Notes: generated by a model not told the origin, from the letters alone. A DNA stretch of 64,000 bases from an uncultured Campylobacter sp. (GCF_938045345.1 NZ_CALIMS010000006.1:71783-135782); one strand, 5' to 3'; counted from the first letter of the stretch, positions 26,483 through 35,119 are shown. Program-made: numbers and translations.

Positions 26483-27750
26483 TGAAGGTAGCGATTTTAG
26501 GCGTCGGCACCGTAGGTAGCGAAGTTGCAAACATTTTGATCAAAAATAAAGATATTATCCTTGCGCGCGCGGGCGTTAGCATAGAGCCCGTAATCGGGCT
26601 CGTGCGCGATACGAGTAAAAAGCGCGACGTGCAAATTCCGCTTAGCAGCGACGCGCAAAGTATCATCGAGCGCGACGATATCGACGTTTTTGTAGAGCTT
26701 ATGGGCGGGGTAGAAAAGCCCTATGAGATCGTAAGCGAAATTTTAAAGCGTAAAAAGGCGGTCGTTACCGCAAATAAGGCGCTTTTGGCTTATCATCGCT
26801 ATAAACTTCAGGCTTTGGCGGGCGACACGCCTTTTGGATTTGAAGCGAGCGTGGCTGGCGGAATTCCTATCATCAAAACCCTGCGCGAAGGGCTAAGCGC
26901 CAACCGTATCGAAAAGATCATCGGCATCGTAAACGGCACGAGCAACTTCATCCTTACGAATATGATGCAAAAAAACGAGAAATTTGAGGACGCGCTAAAG
27001 CGAGCTCAAGAGCTCGGATACGCCGAAGCCGATCCTAGCTTCGATATCGGCGGATTTGACGCGGCGCATAAGCTTTTGATCTTAGCTAGCATCGCATACG
27101 GCGTGCACGGAGACCCGGAAGATATCTTAATCGAGGGGATCGAGGAGATCACGCAGGAGGATATCTATTTTGCGCGCGAATTTGATTTCATAATCAAGCT
27201 GCTTGCGGTAGCTAAGCGTGCGTGCGACAACAAAGTCGAGCTGCGCGTCCATCCTGCGCTCATTTCAAAGGATCAAATGCTCTCAAAAGTAGACGGCGTG
27301 ATGAACGGCGTGAGTATTTACGGAGACTGCGTCGGCGAGAGTATGTATTACGGACCGGGTGCGGGCGGTAGCGCTACGGCAAGCGCGGTTATAAGCGATC
27401 TCATCGACATTGCGCGCGATAACAAAAACCCGATGCTCGGATATAAAATTTTGCCGAGCGAAAATTTTATGCAAATTTTGCCGAGCGAGCAGATCCGCAC
27501 AAAATATTATTTCAGGCTGCGCGTGCGCGACGAGAAAGGCGTACTTGCGAAGCTTACAAACATTATGAGCTTAAACGATCTTTCGATCGACAGCTTTTTG
27601 CAAAAGCCGAAACTCAAAACGGACGAGGAAGTGACGCTGTTTTTCACGACGCATACGTGCTGCGAGAAGGACATAAAGCGCGCTATAAGCGTGATTAGCG
27701 GCGAAAATTTCATCACGCAAAAGCCTTTTATGATCAGGATCGAAAGCTAA
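26482..27750 (+). CDS. hom: Homoserine dehydrogenase
   Basis: Reduces aspartate semialdehyde to homoserine on the way to threonine and methionine. The NAD(P)-binding motif GVGTVGSEV is near residue 7. Catalytic-domain sequences include KAVVTANKALLA, GTSNFILTNM and AEADPSFDIGGFDAAHK. The C-terminal region (about residues 345-420) has an ACT-type domain (YYFRLRVRDEKGVLAKL), usual for feedback inhibition by threonine. Length (422 aa) is normal. It is translationally coupled to the aminotransferase. Confidence 0.95.
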   Translation: MKVAILGVGTVGSEVANILIKNKDIILARAGVSIEPVIGLVRDTSKKRDVQIPLSSDAQSIIERDDIDVFVELMGGVEKPYEIVSEILKRKKAVVTANKALLAYHRYKLQALAGDTPFGFEASVAGGIPIIKTLREGLSANRIEKIIGIVNGTSNFILTNMMQKNEKFEDALKRAQELGYAEADPSFDIGGFDAAHKLLILASIAYGVHGDPEDILIEGIEEITQEDIYFAREFDFIIKLLAVAKRACDNKVELRVHPALISKDQMLSKVDGVMNGVSIYGDCVGESMYYGPGAGGSATASAVISDLIDIARDNKNPMLGYKILPSENFMQILPSEQIRTKYYFRLRVRDEKGVLAKLTNIMSLNDLSIDSFLQKPKLKTDEEVTLFFTTHTCCEKDIKRAISVISGENFITQKPFMIRIES

Positions 27751-27751
27751 G

Positions 27752-28090
27752 TTGAGCTTAAAAGAATACATTTTCGGCTTTGCCTGCGAGGACCGTGCGG
27801 CGGAATTTTTACGCGGCGAAGGATTTGAAATTTTAAAGCGAAATTTCCGCTGCCGCTTCGGCGAGATCGACATAATCGCGCGTAAGGGCGGAATTTTGCA
27901 CTTTGTAGAGGTGAAGGCTACGAGCGGCGATTACGACGCTGCAGAGCGCGTGACTGGCGCCAAGATGGCTAAAATCTTAAAAGCGGCGGAATTTTATCTG
28001 ATGAGCTGCGATACGGACGAGCCGTGGCAGATCGACGTAGTGGAAGTTTATCCAAAGCAGATAAAATTTATCGCCAACATATCTTTTTAA
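27752..28090 (+). CDS. yraN: YraN family (UPF0102) putative endonuclease-fold protein
   Basis: A 112-residue protein of the UPF0102 family, which has a restriction-endonuclease-like fold. The Asp and Glu-x-Lys core is visible: FGEIDIIARKGGILHFVEVKA. The start is TTG at 27752, one base after the hom stop. Function in the cell is not established; orthologues occur in most bacteria. Confidence 0.88.
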   Translation: MSLKEYIFGFACEDRAAEFLRGEGFEILKRNFRCRFGEIDIIARKGGILHFVEVKATSGDYDAAERVTGAKMAKILKAAEFYLMSCDTDEPWQIDVVEVYPKQIKFIANISF

Positions 28091-28125
28091 ATTAGAATTT
28101 TTATTATTTATTTAAGATAGTTAAC

Positions 28126-28131
28126 TATAAT
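28126..28131 (+). promoter_or_regulatory. Predicted -10 element of trxA
   Basis: TATAAT following an AT-rich stretch, 30 bases before the trxA ATG, giving thioredoxin its own transcription start. Confidence 0.6.
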
Positions 28132-28160
28132 CCGCAGAATTTTAATACAAGGAGAACATT

Positions 28161-28475
28161 ATGGGAAAGTATATAGAGCTTACTTCGGAGAATTTCGACG
28201 TTACTAAAGAGGGTGTCGCGCTAGTCGATTTTTGGGCGCCTTGGTGCGGGCCGTGCCGTATGATCGCTCCGATCATCGAGGAGCTTGCGAACGACTACGA
28301 GGGCAAGGCTAAAATTTGCAAAGTAAATACCGACGAAGCGCAGGATCTTGCGGTGCAATTCGGCGTTCGCTCGATCCCTACGATTCTATTTTTCAAAGAC
28401 GGCGAGCTAAAAGCTCAGCTCATCGGCGCGCAATCTAAGCAGATCATAGCCGACAAACTAAACTCGCTTCTGTAA
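28161..28475 (+). CDS. trxA: Thioredoxin
   Basis: A 104-residue thioredoxin that reduces protein disulfides in the cytoplasm. The redox motif WCGPC is at residues 28-32 (Cys 29 and 32), followed by the cis-Pro in the RSIPTILFF segment. AAGGAG precedes the ATG. It is followed by a strong terminator and then by trxB, which recycles it. Confidence 0.98.
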   Translation: MGKYIELTSENFDVTKEGVALVDFWAPWCGPCRMIAPIIEELANDYEGKAKICKVNTDEAQDLAVQFGVRSIPTILFFKDGELKAQLIGAQSKQIIADKLNSLL

Positions 28476-28481
28476 ATTTTA

Positions 28482-28505
28482 AAAGGGCGGCTTTCGCCCT
28501 TTTTT
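28482..28505 (+). terminator. Rho-independent terminator after trxA
   Basis: AAAGGGCG (28482-28489), a five-base loop, then CGCCCTTT (28495-28502), running into a T tract. Perfect 8-bp stem. It separates trxA from trxB. Confidence 0.85.
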
Positions 28506-28585
28506 CTCCCACTCATCGTTTTATTAATTAAATTCGTAAATTTAACGCCCGCGGCTTTACTTAATAAAATAATTAAGGAGAAAAA

Positions 28586-29530
28586 ATGTTAGATTTAGCA
28601 ATTATCGGCGGCGGCCCTGCAGGGCTAGCGGCGGGGCTTTATGCTACAAGAGGCGGTTTAAAAGACGTCGTGATGTTTGAGATGGGGATGCCCGGCGGGC
28701 AGATCACCTCAAGCTCCGAGATGGAAAACTACCCTGGCGTCGCTGTGGTGACCGACGGGATGAGCTTTATGGCGCCTTGGCAGGAGCAGTGCTTCCGCTT
28801 CGGCTTAAAGCATGAGATGGTGCGCGTGCTGCGCGTCTCAAAAGACGGCGACGGAAATTTTACGATCTATCTCGAGGGCGATCAAACACGTCGCGCACGT
28901 GCCGTTATCGTCGCTACGGGCTCTACTCCGCGCCGCGCGGGGATTGAGGGCGAGGATGAGTTCTTCGGTCGCGGCGTCAGTACCTGCGCGACTTGCGACG
29001 GGTTTTTTTACAAGGGCAAAGAGGTTGCCGTCCTCGGCGGCGGCGATACGGCGCTAGAAGAAGCGCTGTATCTGGCTAAAATTTGCTCCAAAGTATACCT
29101 AATCCACCGCAGGGATGAGTTTCGCGCCGCACCTTCGACCGTGCAAAAGGTGCGCGAAAGTGAGAATATCGAGCTCATTACAAGCGCGCTCGTAGAGCAA
29201 ATCAAGGGCGATGCAAGCGGCGTAACTGGCGTCGTAGTCAAGGATAAAATTAGCGGCGTCGCGCGTGAGCTACAGCTACCTGGAATCTTCGTATTCGTAG
29301 GGCTTGACGTGCGAAACGAGGTGTTAAAAGACGAAAGCGGCAAGTTCATCTGCGACGTCACGCCGGGCGGACAGGTCGCGGTAAATTTAAAGATGCAAAC
29401 AAGTGTACACGGGCTATTTGCGGCGGGCGATATGAGGCAGGATGCGCCTAAACAGGTCGTTTGCGCGGCAGGCGACGGCGCGGTTGCCGCACTTAGCGCG
29501 ATCGCGTATCTGCAAGGACACGACAAATAA
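28586..29530 (+). CDS. trxB: Thioredoxin reductase
   Basis: An FAD-dependent enzyme that reduces thioredoxin with NADPH. The FAD motif GGGPAGLAAGLYA is near residue 8, the redox pair C134/C137 is in CATCDGFF, the NADPH motif VLGGGDTALEEA is near residue 150, and FAAGDMRQ is near the C-terminus. Length (314 aa) is normal. AAGGAG precedes the ATG. It sits downstream of trxA with its own AT-rich leader. Confidence 0.97.
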   Translation: MLDLAIIGGGPAGLAAGLYATRGGLKDVVMFEMGMPGGQITSSSEMENYPGVAVVTDGMSFMAPWQEQCFRFGLKHEMVRVLRVSKDGDGNFTIYLEGDQTRRARAVIVATGSTPRRAGIEGEDEFFGRGVSTCATCDGFFYKGKEVAVLGGGDTALEEALYLAKICSKVYLIHRRDEFRAAPSTVQKVRESENIELITSALVEQIKGDASGVTGVVVKDKISGVARELQLPGIFVFVGLDVRNEVLKDESGKFICDVTPGGQVAVNLKMQTSVHGLFAAGDMRQDAPKQVVCAAGDGAVAALSAIAYLQGHDK

Positions 29531-29639
29531 ACCTATCTTCGGCGTAAAATTTCACGGCGCGGCGAGCGAAACTACTCCCGCTGCGCTTTAAATTTAAAAC
29601 TTCACATAAAATTTTCAATGAAATTTTGATATAAAAAAA

Positions 29640-29675
29640 GCGGCTAAATTTTAAAATTTCATAAAATTTAGCCGC
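29640..29675 (-). terminator. Reverse-strand terminator hairpin between trxB and the lipoprotein gene
   Basis: A perfect 14-bp inverted repeat, GCGGCTAAATTTTA (29640-29653) and its complement (29662-29675), with an 8-base loop. On the reverse strand the stem is followed by a run of seven T, so it terminates transcription of the lipoprotein gene ending at 29746. It may also act weakly on trxB. Confidence 0.75.
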
Positions 29676-29745
29676 GAGATAATGCTATCGTCTTTTACGG
29701 AAACGCTTCCGAGCCGAAACGTCTTTTAAAAATTCAGATAAAATT

Positions 29746-30525
29746 TTATTGTCTTTCGTAGAAAGTCGCAAGGGCGTCTTCCGCCGTTTTTCTATTATTA
29801 AATGCCGATCTTATCTTAATAACATCATCAATTATATCTTTAGTCACTATAAATTTATCCGATAAACTTACGCTCTTATCGGCATTCACAATAAAATTTA
29901 ATTCGATCGCAGCCTGTGGCGGCAGCTCTGCTGCCCTTCCAAGCTGTAGCCTTATTTGGCTAGGCGTTAGCTGCGAATAATAAGCGACGTCTTCTAATGA
30001 ATCAATAATATTACTCATATAAATCGCAGAAGTTTTTGGTTCACCATCCTTTAGTATTTCATCTTTTAATTTATCGTCGCAATCAACCGGCTTTTTTTGA
30101 AATGAGTAATCTATTTTGCCTCTGTCTTTGAGCTCCTCTTGAAATTTCGTCTCATTTATTTTGCAATGTTCATTTGCCAATTTAAGTAAACGCTGTTGTT
30201 TATCATCAGATTTATCTTTATAGAAAAGCACGGCACCTCTTAAAGACGTGTTTAGCGTAGCCTCTTTATATTTTTTGTTAAAGGCATCTACATCGACCTT
30301 TACTTTCTCCATATCCACGTCGCAGACCATCTTAACCGTCTTTAATCCGCCGTTTTCCTCTTTGCTCCAGCTGACACTTTTGCAGATCTTCGAGCCCTCG
30401 ATCGCCGTGCCGATACTCATCGACTTGAAATCAGGCAAAGTATAGTTTTTCACGAGCTCTACTTCGTCCTCGCCGCATCCTGCTAAAAACAATGCCGCCA
30501 GCGCGACACTTAGCACATATTTCAT
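29746..30525 (-). CDS. Predicted lipoprotein of unknown function, behind a C9 tract
   Basis: A 259-residue protein with a clear type II signal peptide: MKYVLSVALAALFLAGC, lipobox LAGC at residues 14-17. The mature part is polar, has paired cysteines in CKSVSW and MVCD (and later HCKINE and VDCDDK) that could form disulfides, and no domain I recognise. The ATG has AAGGAG upstream on its strand. A nine-base C run (G run on the coding strand) lies about 40-50 bases before the start, and a terminator follows the gene. Composition is more AT-rich than the neighbours, which may hint at recent acquisition. Confidence 0.8.
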   Translation of the reverse strand: MKYVLSVALAALFLAGCGEDEVELVKNYTLPDFKSMSIGTAIEGSKICKSVSWSKEENGGLKTVKMVCDVDMEKVKVDVDAFNKKYKEATLNTSLRGAVLFYKDKSDDKQQRLLKLANEHCKINETKFQEELKDRGKIDYSFQKKPVDCDDKLKDEILKDGEPKTSAIYMSNIIDSLEDVAYYSQLTPSQIRLQLGRAAELPPQAAIELNFIVNADKSVSLSDKFIVTKDIIDDVIKIRSAFNNRKTAEDALATFYERQ

Positions 30526-30565
30526 CTTTAACTCCTTGAAGTGAATTTTCTAGAAAATAATGCTA

Positions 30566-30574
30566 CCCCCCCCC
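30566..30574. repeat. C9 homopolymer (G9 on the reverse strand) in a lipoprotein leader
   Basis: Nine consecutive C, flanked by TGCTA and TGCTT. Homopolymeric G/C tracts of about this length are the classic phase-variation sites in Campylobacter. Here it lies outside the coding sequence, about 41-49 bases upstream of the reverse-strand lipoprotein start. Confidence 0.9.
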
Positions 30575-30671
30575 TGCTTAAAAACGGGTAAATTTAGAGC
30601 TTAAATTTGAAATAAATTCGCAAAGCGCTAGAGATCAAGAATCGTAAAAGTAAAATTTAATGAAAGAATTC

Positions 30672-30768
30672 GGCGAGAGAGGGAGGGAATCGAACCCCCC
30701 GGAAAACGGTCAACCGCCCTCCTATCGGATTTGAAGTCCGCAGACGCCACCAGGTCGCCATCCTCTCC
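30672..30768 (-). tRNA. selC: tRNA-Sec (anticodon TCA)
   Basis: Read on the reverse strand, the gene begins near GAGAGGATGG (30768) and ends in GCC near 30672. The anticodon loop reads CTTCAAA within a CGGA/TCCG stem, giving TCA (UCA), which decodes UGA as selenocysteine. A long variable arm (GGGCGGTTGACCG), a T-loop TTCGATT and an overall length near 97 bases are all typical of selC and much longer than ordinary tRNAs. The acceptor ends pair imperfectly by hand, and the last A of CCA is not encoded. Campylobacter uses selenocysteine in formate dehydrogenase, which is outside this window. Confidence 0.85.
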
Positions 30769-30778
30769 AAGTGCGGGA

Positions 30779-30784
30779 ATTATA
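30779..30784 (-). promoter_or_regulatory. Predicted -10 element of selC
   Basis: TATAAT on the reverse strand, about ten bases from the 5' end of the tRNA-Sec gene. It lies between the stop of the RND exporter gene and selC, so selC appears to have its own promoter. Confidence 0.6.
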
Positions 30785-30796
30785 GCGAGATAAAAT

Positions 30797-33604
30797 TTAT
30801 TTAGCTTTAAAGAGGCTAAATTTCAAACCCTTTCGGCTCATTATTAGCGAAGGTAGGATTATGAGCGCGCCCAAAAGCAGTAGGCTCATCACCAAACATA
30901 TCAGCAACCCGAAGTAGATCGTAGGCCAGAAATTACTCATCATCATCACGCTAAAGCCCAAAATGATCGCAAACGACGTATAATACATCGCGTATCCGAT
31001 ACTTGCGTGGCTCGCGCGGATTGCCGCGGCCTCGTCGCCCAGGCGCGCAAACTCCCGTTTGTAGCGGTAGATGTAGTGGATGACGTCGTCCACGCCGATA
31101 CCGATGCTGATCGCCGCTATCGTGATACTCATGATATCCAGTGGGATGCCCGCAACTCCCATGATGCCGAAGCAGGCGCAAAGCGGAATTAAATTTACGA
31201 CGATCGCGATAAGAGCATATGAAAACGAGCGAAAGATGATCACGAAAAGCACGAAAAGCACGAGCACGGTGATACCCAGGGTGTCTATCTGCGAGCTCAT
31301 CAGGCTTTGAAGCATATTGTTATAAAGCACCATTATGCCGCTGATCTGTGCCGTGACGTTATCTTTGGCGAGTAGGGAGTCCAGATCGCGCTTAAGATCG
31401 GCTAGGAATTGCGCCCTGCGAAGATTTGGATCGCTATCTATCGTGCGGATGCTAAAGTGCGCCTCGTTCGCTTCGATATTAACAAAGGGCAAAAGTACCA
31501 ATTCGCGGTAGTTTGCGGGCATTTCAGAGTAGATCAAAGCAAGGCTTAGATCGTCCAGATCGCGCCCCTGATTAATCTGTTTGCCGAGCTTTAAAAGCGA
31601 TGCGAGCGAGCTTACGTTGCCGATAAACTCGTGCCCCGTGACGTTTTTATCCTTCAAAAAATCATCTATTTTGCCGATGATGCGCATCTTTTCAGATGTG
31701 AACCAATACTGCGGCTTGTTCTCGTTGGCGGCGTACTCGGCTTCGAAATCGCCAAAATCGTCGCTTGCGGTGGAATTCTGCTCTAAATTTACGGCGCGAG
31801 TTTGATCCGAATTTGCGGCGCCGCTTGGCTGTGCTGCCGCAGCGGAGCCTTGCTCGGAAAAATTTTGATCATTTAAATTTTGCGCTGCGGCAACGGAACT
31901 TTGAGGTATGGAATTTCCTGCAATAGAATTTTGCGCTGTGGCGGTAGAATTCTGAGTAGTGGAATTTTGCGCGATAAAATTTTGCCCCGCAGGATTGGAA
32001 TTTTCGCCGCTCTTAAAATTTGCGCCGCCGCTTGCGGAATTTTCGCTCCCGCTAGCAGAATCTGCGCCGCCTGCGCTTTTAAATTTAACGACGATATCAA
32101 GCGGGATCGTTCCGCCCAGATTTGTGTCGATGACCTCCATGCCCGCGCGGATGTCGGTGCTTTTTTTGAAGTAGCCGATGAAGCTGTTTTCGACGCGCAG
32201 CTGCGAGATGCCGTATAGTCCAAAGATCACCGCCGCAGCGCAAACGCCGTAAACCGCGCCTCTGCTACGTAGCGCTGTTTCGGCGCACCAAAGCGTAAAT
32301 TTAAAGTGCTGCTCAAAGCTGCGGTTATTGTGCGTGCGCCTTAGAAGCGACATAACCGCGCCAAATACTCCAAATGCCGTAACTAGCGAGATACTGATAC
32401 CTACGCTCATCATAATTCCCAGAGAAATTACGGGCTTTATATCGCAAAATATTAGCGACATAAAGCCGATGACGGTCGTAAAGATCGCGAAAAAGCAGGG
32501 TCTTGCGCGCTCGCGCAGCACGGCATAAACGAGCTGGCGCTGGGAAAAGGCGTGAAAGCGCGCGCTAAACTCGCGGTAGGCGACGATTAGGTGGATACAG
32601 ACCGAAACCGTGATGATGAGCTGAAGCGCTATGAAATTTGAGCTAATCACCGTGACCTCAAAGCTCAAAAAGCCGAATAATCCCGCTGCGAGCACGACCG
32701 AATACGCGCAGATGATAAGCGGTAGCAGGATAAATTTCGCCTGTCTAAAAAAGAGCCAAAAGCACGCTAACAGAAGCACCAAGGCGCCGAGTCCGTAGGT
32801 CGCCAGATCCGAGCGGACGTAGCCTACCATATCGTCGGCGATCATATTTAGTCCGCCCAAAAATAATTGGTCGCCCGCAAATTCCTTCTCAAAGCCCGCG
32901 ATCAGCGAGCGCAAAGCCACAATGTCGCGGTGATCCTTTTCGCGCAGCTCGTCGCGGTAGGATTTGAAATTTTGCTCCGAAGCTTTAAGCATGTCTTTGA
33001 GCTGTGAAATTTGAGCCCCCGAGCGGTTGCTCTCGTGCTCCGCTTGCTCTAGAGCGTTTTTGGCTCCGTCTCTTAGGCGCAAAAGCTCCTCGTAGCGGGT
33101 CTGCGGCTTTAAATTTATTAAAATTGCGGTAGTGCGAAGATCGGCGCTTACTAAATTTGACGCGTAAAAGGGGCTTGTGGCAAACTCGCGCCTAGCCGCG
33201 GTTAAATTTACGTCTGCATCGGTAAGGGTGGGTATGTGTTTAAGCAGCTCGCTCATGCCGCCACTTTTGTTTAGCAAAAGCGGCACATTCGTGATGTCCG
33301 TGACGCTGGCGACGAAATCAAGCTTGGAAAAAGCCGCATCCATCTGCTCTATTTTGTGGATCGTCTCGGGCGCTAAAAGATCGCCCGCGGGAGTGTATGC
33401 AAGCACCAAGAAATTCGGCGTTTCGTAGCGCTTGGATACTTCGCGCCAAATTTGAAGGTCTTTGTCATTATCTAGTAGAAGCGTCTGGCTTGAAGCGTCG
33501 ATCTCGAGCTTTGTGGAGTAATATCCGAAAAAGAGCGCCAGCGCCGTAAACAGCGCAAGCGTGATTTTCGGAAACGCGACGATTAAACGAAAAATTTTTT
33601 TCAA
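30797..33604 (-). CDS. RND/MMPL-superfamily exporter with a low-complexity insertion
   Basis: A 935-residue membrane protein with the RND/MMPL layout: an N-terminal helix, a large periplasmic domain (residues about 35-250), six helices, a second periplasmic domain, then another helix block ending near residue 925. Sequences such as DIMSITIAAISIGIGVDDVIHYIYRY fit the SSD-like fourth helix of each half. The start is TTG at 33604. It shares an operon with mlaC-like and mlaA genes, suggesting transport of lipids between membranes rather than drug efflux; HpnN-type transporters are the nearest family I know. Residues about 507-615 are a Ser/Asn/Gln/Ala-rich insertion in the second periplasmic domain. 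Confidence 0.85.
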   Translation of the reverse strand: MKKIFRLIVAFPKITLALFTALALFFGYYSTKLEIDASSQTLLLDNDKDLQIWREVSKRYETPNFLVLAYTPAGDLLAPETIHKIEQMDAAFSKLDFVASVTDITNVPLLLNKSGGMSELLKHIPTLTDADVNLTAARREFATSPFYASNLVSADLRTTAILINLKPQTRYEELLRLRDGAKNALEQAEHESNRSGAQISQLKDMLKASEQNFKSYRDELREKDHRDIVALRSLIAGFEKEFAGDQLFLGGLNMIADDMVGYVRSDLATYGLGALVLLLACFWLFFRQAKFILLPLIICAYSVVLAAGLFGFLSFEVTVISSNFIALQLIITVSVCIHLIVAYREFSARFHAFSQRQLVYAVLRERARPCFFAIFTTVIGFMSLIFCDIKPVISLGIMMSVGISISLVTAFGVFGAVMSLLRRTHNNRSFEQHFKFTLWCAETALRSRGAVYGVCAAAVIFGLYGISQLRVENSFIGYFKKSTDIRAGMEVIDTNLGGTIPLDIVVKFKSAGGADSASGSENSASGGANFKSGENSNPAGQNFIAQNSTTQNSTATAQNSIAGNSIPQSSVAAAQNLNDQNFSEQGSAAAAQPSGAANSDQTRAVNLEQNSTASDDFGDFEAEYAANENKPQYWFTSEKMRIIGKIDDFLKDKNVTGHEFIGNVSSLASLLKLGKQINQGRDLDDLSLALIYSEMPANYRELVLLPFVNIEANEAHFSIRTIDSDPNLRRAQFLADLKRDLDSLLAKDNVTAQISGIMVLYNNMLQSLMSSQIDTLGITVLVLFVLFVIIFRSFSYALIAIVVNLIPLCACFGIMGVAGIPLDIMSITIAAISIGIGVDDVIHYIYRYKREFARLGDEAAAIRASHASIGYAMYYTSFAIILGFSVMMMSNFWPTIYFGLLICLVMSLLLLGALIILPSLIMSRKGLKFSLFKAK
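31760..32085 (-). repeat. RAATTY-dense QNS/ENSA repeat in the RND exporter gene
   Basis: An in-frame tract encoding repeated QNST, QNSI, QNF and ENSA units. About fourteen RAATTY sites occur in roughly 310 bases, one per 22. It resembles the tracts in nuoG and nuoI but in an unrelated gene on the other strand. Confidence 0.7.
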
Positions 33605-33629
33605 ATACCGCTCTTTTAGGCGCGCTGTG

Positions 33630-34214
33630 CTATTCGCCGCTATTGATGACGGTGGAATTTAGCCGCTTTATAAGCTCGTCAAAGCCCAAGCTTTGCGTTA
33701 CGTCGCCTAGCTGCGAGCGGTAGGTCTGAATTAGGCTGACACCTACGATATCGACGTCGTAGATGCGCCAATCAGAGCCGTTAGGATAAAATTTAAAATC
33801 TATGTCGTAGTTTTTCTGCTCGCCGATGACCTGCGTTTTTAGCACGCGGCGCTTATCGCTCGGGCTTTGTTTGCTTAGCACCTTCATATCCTGATCAGTA
33901 TAAAGCGAAAGTTTTTCGATAAACGAGCGCTTTAGATGCGCTTCAAAGGCTTTATTAAATTCTGCGATCTGCGCCGGGCTAAGGCTTGCGTAATGCTTCG
34001 CAAGGGAGAGCTTCGCCATCATCTTATAATCAAAATAGCCGTCGAAAAGCGCAAAAATTTTCGCTGGCTTTGCGTCTTTCGGGGTGCTGCTTCGCATAAT
34101 ATTTACGGCCTCGGCGACCTTTTGGCTCATCACCGGCTCGATATCCGCATCGCTAATAGCGTGCGCCGAAATCAAAAGCGCTCCGCAAAGCGCTAGAACT
34201 TTTAAAATTTTCAT
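33630..34214 (-). CDS. MlaC/Ttg2D-like periplasmic phospholipid-binding protein
   Basis: A 194-residue protein with a signal peptide (MKILKVLALCGALLISAHA). The body matches the MlaC/Ttg2 family: LSLAKHYASLSPAQIAEFNKAFEAHL, then DFKFYPNGSDWRIYDVDIVGVSLIQTYRSQLG. MlaC ferries phospholipids across the periplasm. Its ATG is two bases after the mlaA stop, and the ribosome binding site AAAGGA overlaps that stop. Here the expected ABC transporter (MlaFEB) is absent and an RND protein follows instead. Confidence 0.87.
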   Translation of the reverse strand: MKILKVLALCGALLISAHAISDADIEPVMSQKVAEAVNIMRSSTPKDAKPAKIFALFDGYFDYKMMAKLSLAKHYASLSPAQIAEFNKAFEAHLKRSFIEKLSLYTDQDMKVLSKQSPSDKRRVLKTQVIGEQKNYDIDFKFYPNGSDWRIYDVDIVGVSLIQTYRSQLGDVTQSLGFDELIKRLNSTVINSGE

Positions 34215-34216
34215 TT

Positions 34217-34936
34217 TTATTCCTTTATTAATTTCTCGCGATTTTGCTCGTAAGCATCGCGCAAAAACGGATATAGATCCACCGCATCTTTGGTCATTTT
34301 TTCATAAAATTTCGGATCGCGCGAGTAGTCGTTAAATATTCTAAATCCATTGACGGAGTTTCGCACCGTGCCATCTTTAATATAATTTATCGGGTTTGAA
34401 AAATAATCTCCTACAAGTCCAGCTGTATCACGTAGATTGCTTTGTCCTAAGATCGGCCAGACGATGTGAGGACCCGCTGGCACGCCCCAATATCCGAGCG
34501 TCTGCCCGAAATCCTCGTCGTGGCGCGGAATCCCGTAGTATTTGCCCGCCATATCGTTAAGCCCGCCGAAGCCCACAGTCGAGTTGATCAAAAACCGCTT
34601 TGTCTCGTCCCAAGAATTTTCAAATTTGCCCTGCAACAGGTTGTTTACGAGTCTCATCGGATATAAAATATTATAGAAAAAATTTGAAAACGCGCCCTGA
34701 ATCGGATCGGGCATTACGTAATCGTAACTGCTGGCTACGGGGGTTAGTATATATGAGTAAAATACGTCGTTGAAGCTCGTCATAACGCGGTTATAGCCGC
34801 TAAGCGGATCGAAAACCTCACGTTGCGCGAACTCCTCGTCAAAACCATCCGTATCGCTAGGCGCTACGTCTTGCTTTTGCGAGCAACCGCAGAGTGCCAA
34901 TGCCGCGGCTAAGAATATAAGTTTTATAAATTTCAA
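34217..34936 (-). CDS. mlaA: MlaA/VacJ family outer-membrane lipoprotein
   Basis: A 239-residue lipoprotein with lipobox LCGC after a hydrophobic helix. MlaA-family signatures are strong: DPLSGYNRVMTSFNDVFYSYILTPVA, then the FLINSTVGFGGLNDMA and GYWGVPAGPHIVWPILGQSNLRD-type regions. MlaA removes phospholipids from the outer leaflet of the outer membrane. I prefer the TTG at 34936 (AAGGG six bases upstream) over the TTG at 34960, which would be at the transcription start. It is the first gene of a three-gene operon. A good sigma-70 promoter lies just upstream. Confidence 0.9.
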   Translation of the reverse strand: MKFIKLIFLAAALALCGCSQKQDVAPSDTDGFDEEFAQREVFDPLSGYNRVMTSFNDVFYSYILTPVASSYDYVMPDPIQGAFSNFFYNILYPMRLVNNLLQGKFENSWDETKRFLINSTVGFGGLNDMAGKYYGIPRHDEDFGQTLGYWGVPAGPHIVWPILGQSNLRDTAGLVGDYFSNPINYIKDGTVRNSVNGFRIFNDYSRDPKFYEKMTKDAVDLYPFLRDAYEQNREKLIKE

Positions 34937-34967
34937 ATGTGACCCTTCTTTATAAATCAAAGTGGCG

Positions 34968-34996
34968 ATTTTACAAGTTTAAAGAAATTTTGTCAA
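34968..34996 (-). promoter_or_regulatory. Predicted sigma-70 promoter of the mlaA operon
   Basis: On the reverse strand, TTGACA (34991-34996), a 17-base spacer, and TAAAAT (34968-34973). This is an unusually complete -35/-10 pair for Campylobacter, about 32 bases before the mlaA start. Confidence 0.7.
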
Positions 34997-35063
34997 TAAA
35001 GGTAAAATTTCATATAGAATTTCCCTCTTTATATCGCAGAATAAAGCCTGCAGCTCTTTAAGA

Positions 35064-35083
35064 AATATATCAGAGGATATATT
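35064..35083. promoter_or_regulatory. Candidate ModE operator
   Basis: A perfect inverted repeat AATATAT, a six-base spacer and ATATATT. It resembles the AT-rich half-sites of the known ModE box (TATATA halves with a 6-7 base gap). It overlaps the likely -10 region of modE, which would allow ModE to repress its own gene when molybdate is bound. Confidence 0.55.
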
Positions 35084-35119
35084 ATAAAATCACGTGAAAG
35101 TAAATAAGAAAGGATGAAA

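Noticed and set aside
30566..30768. tRNA-Sec locus as an integration site for a mobile element
   Set aside because: No integrase, no duplicated tRNA 3' end and no atypical block next to it beyond the lipoprotein gene.
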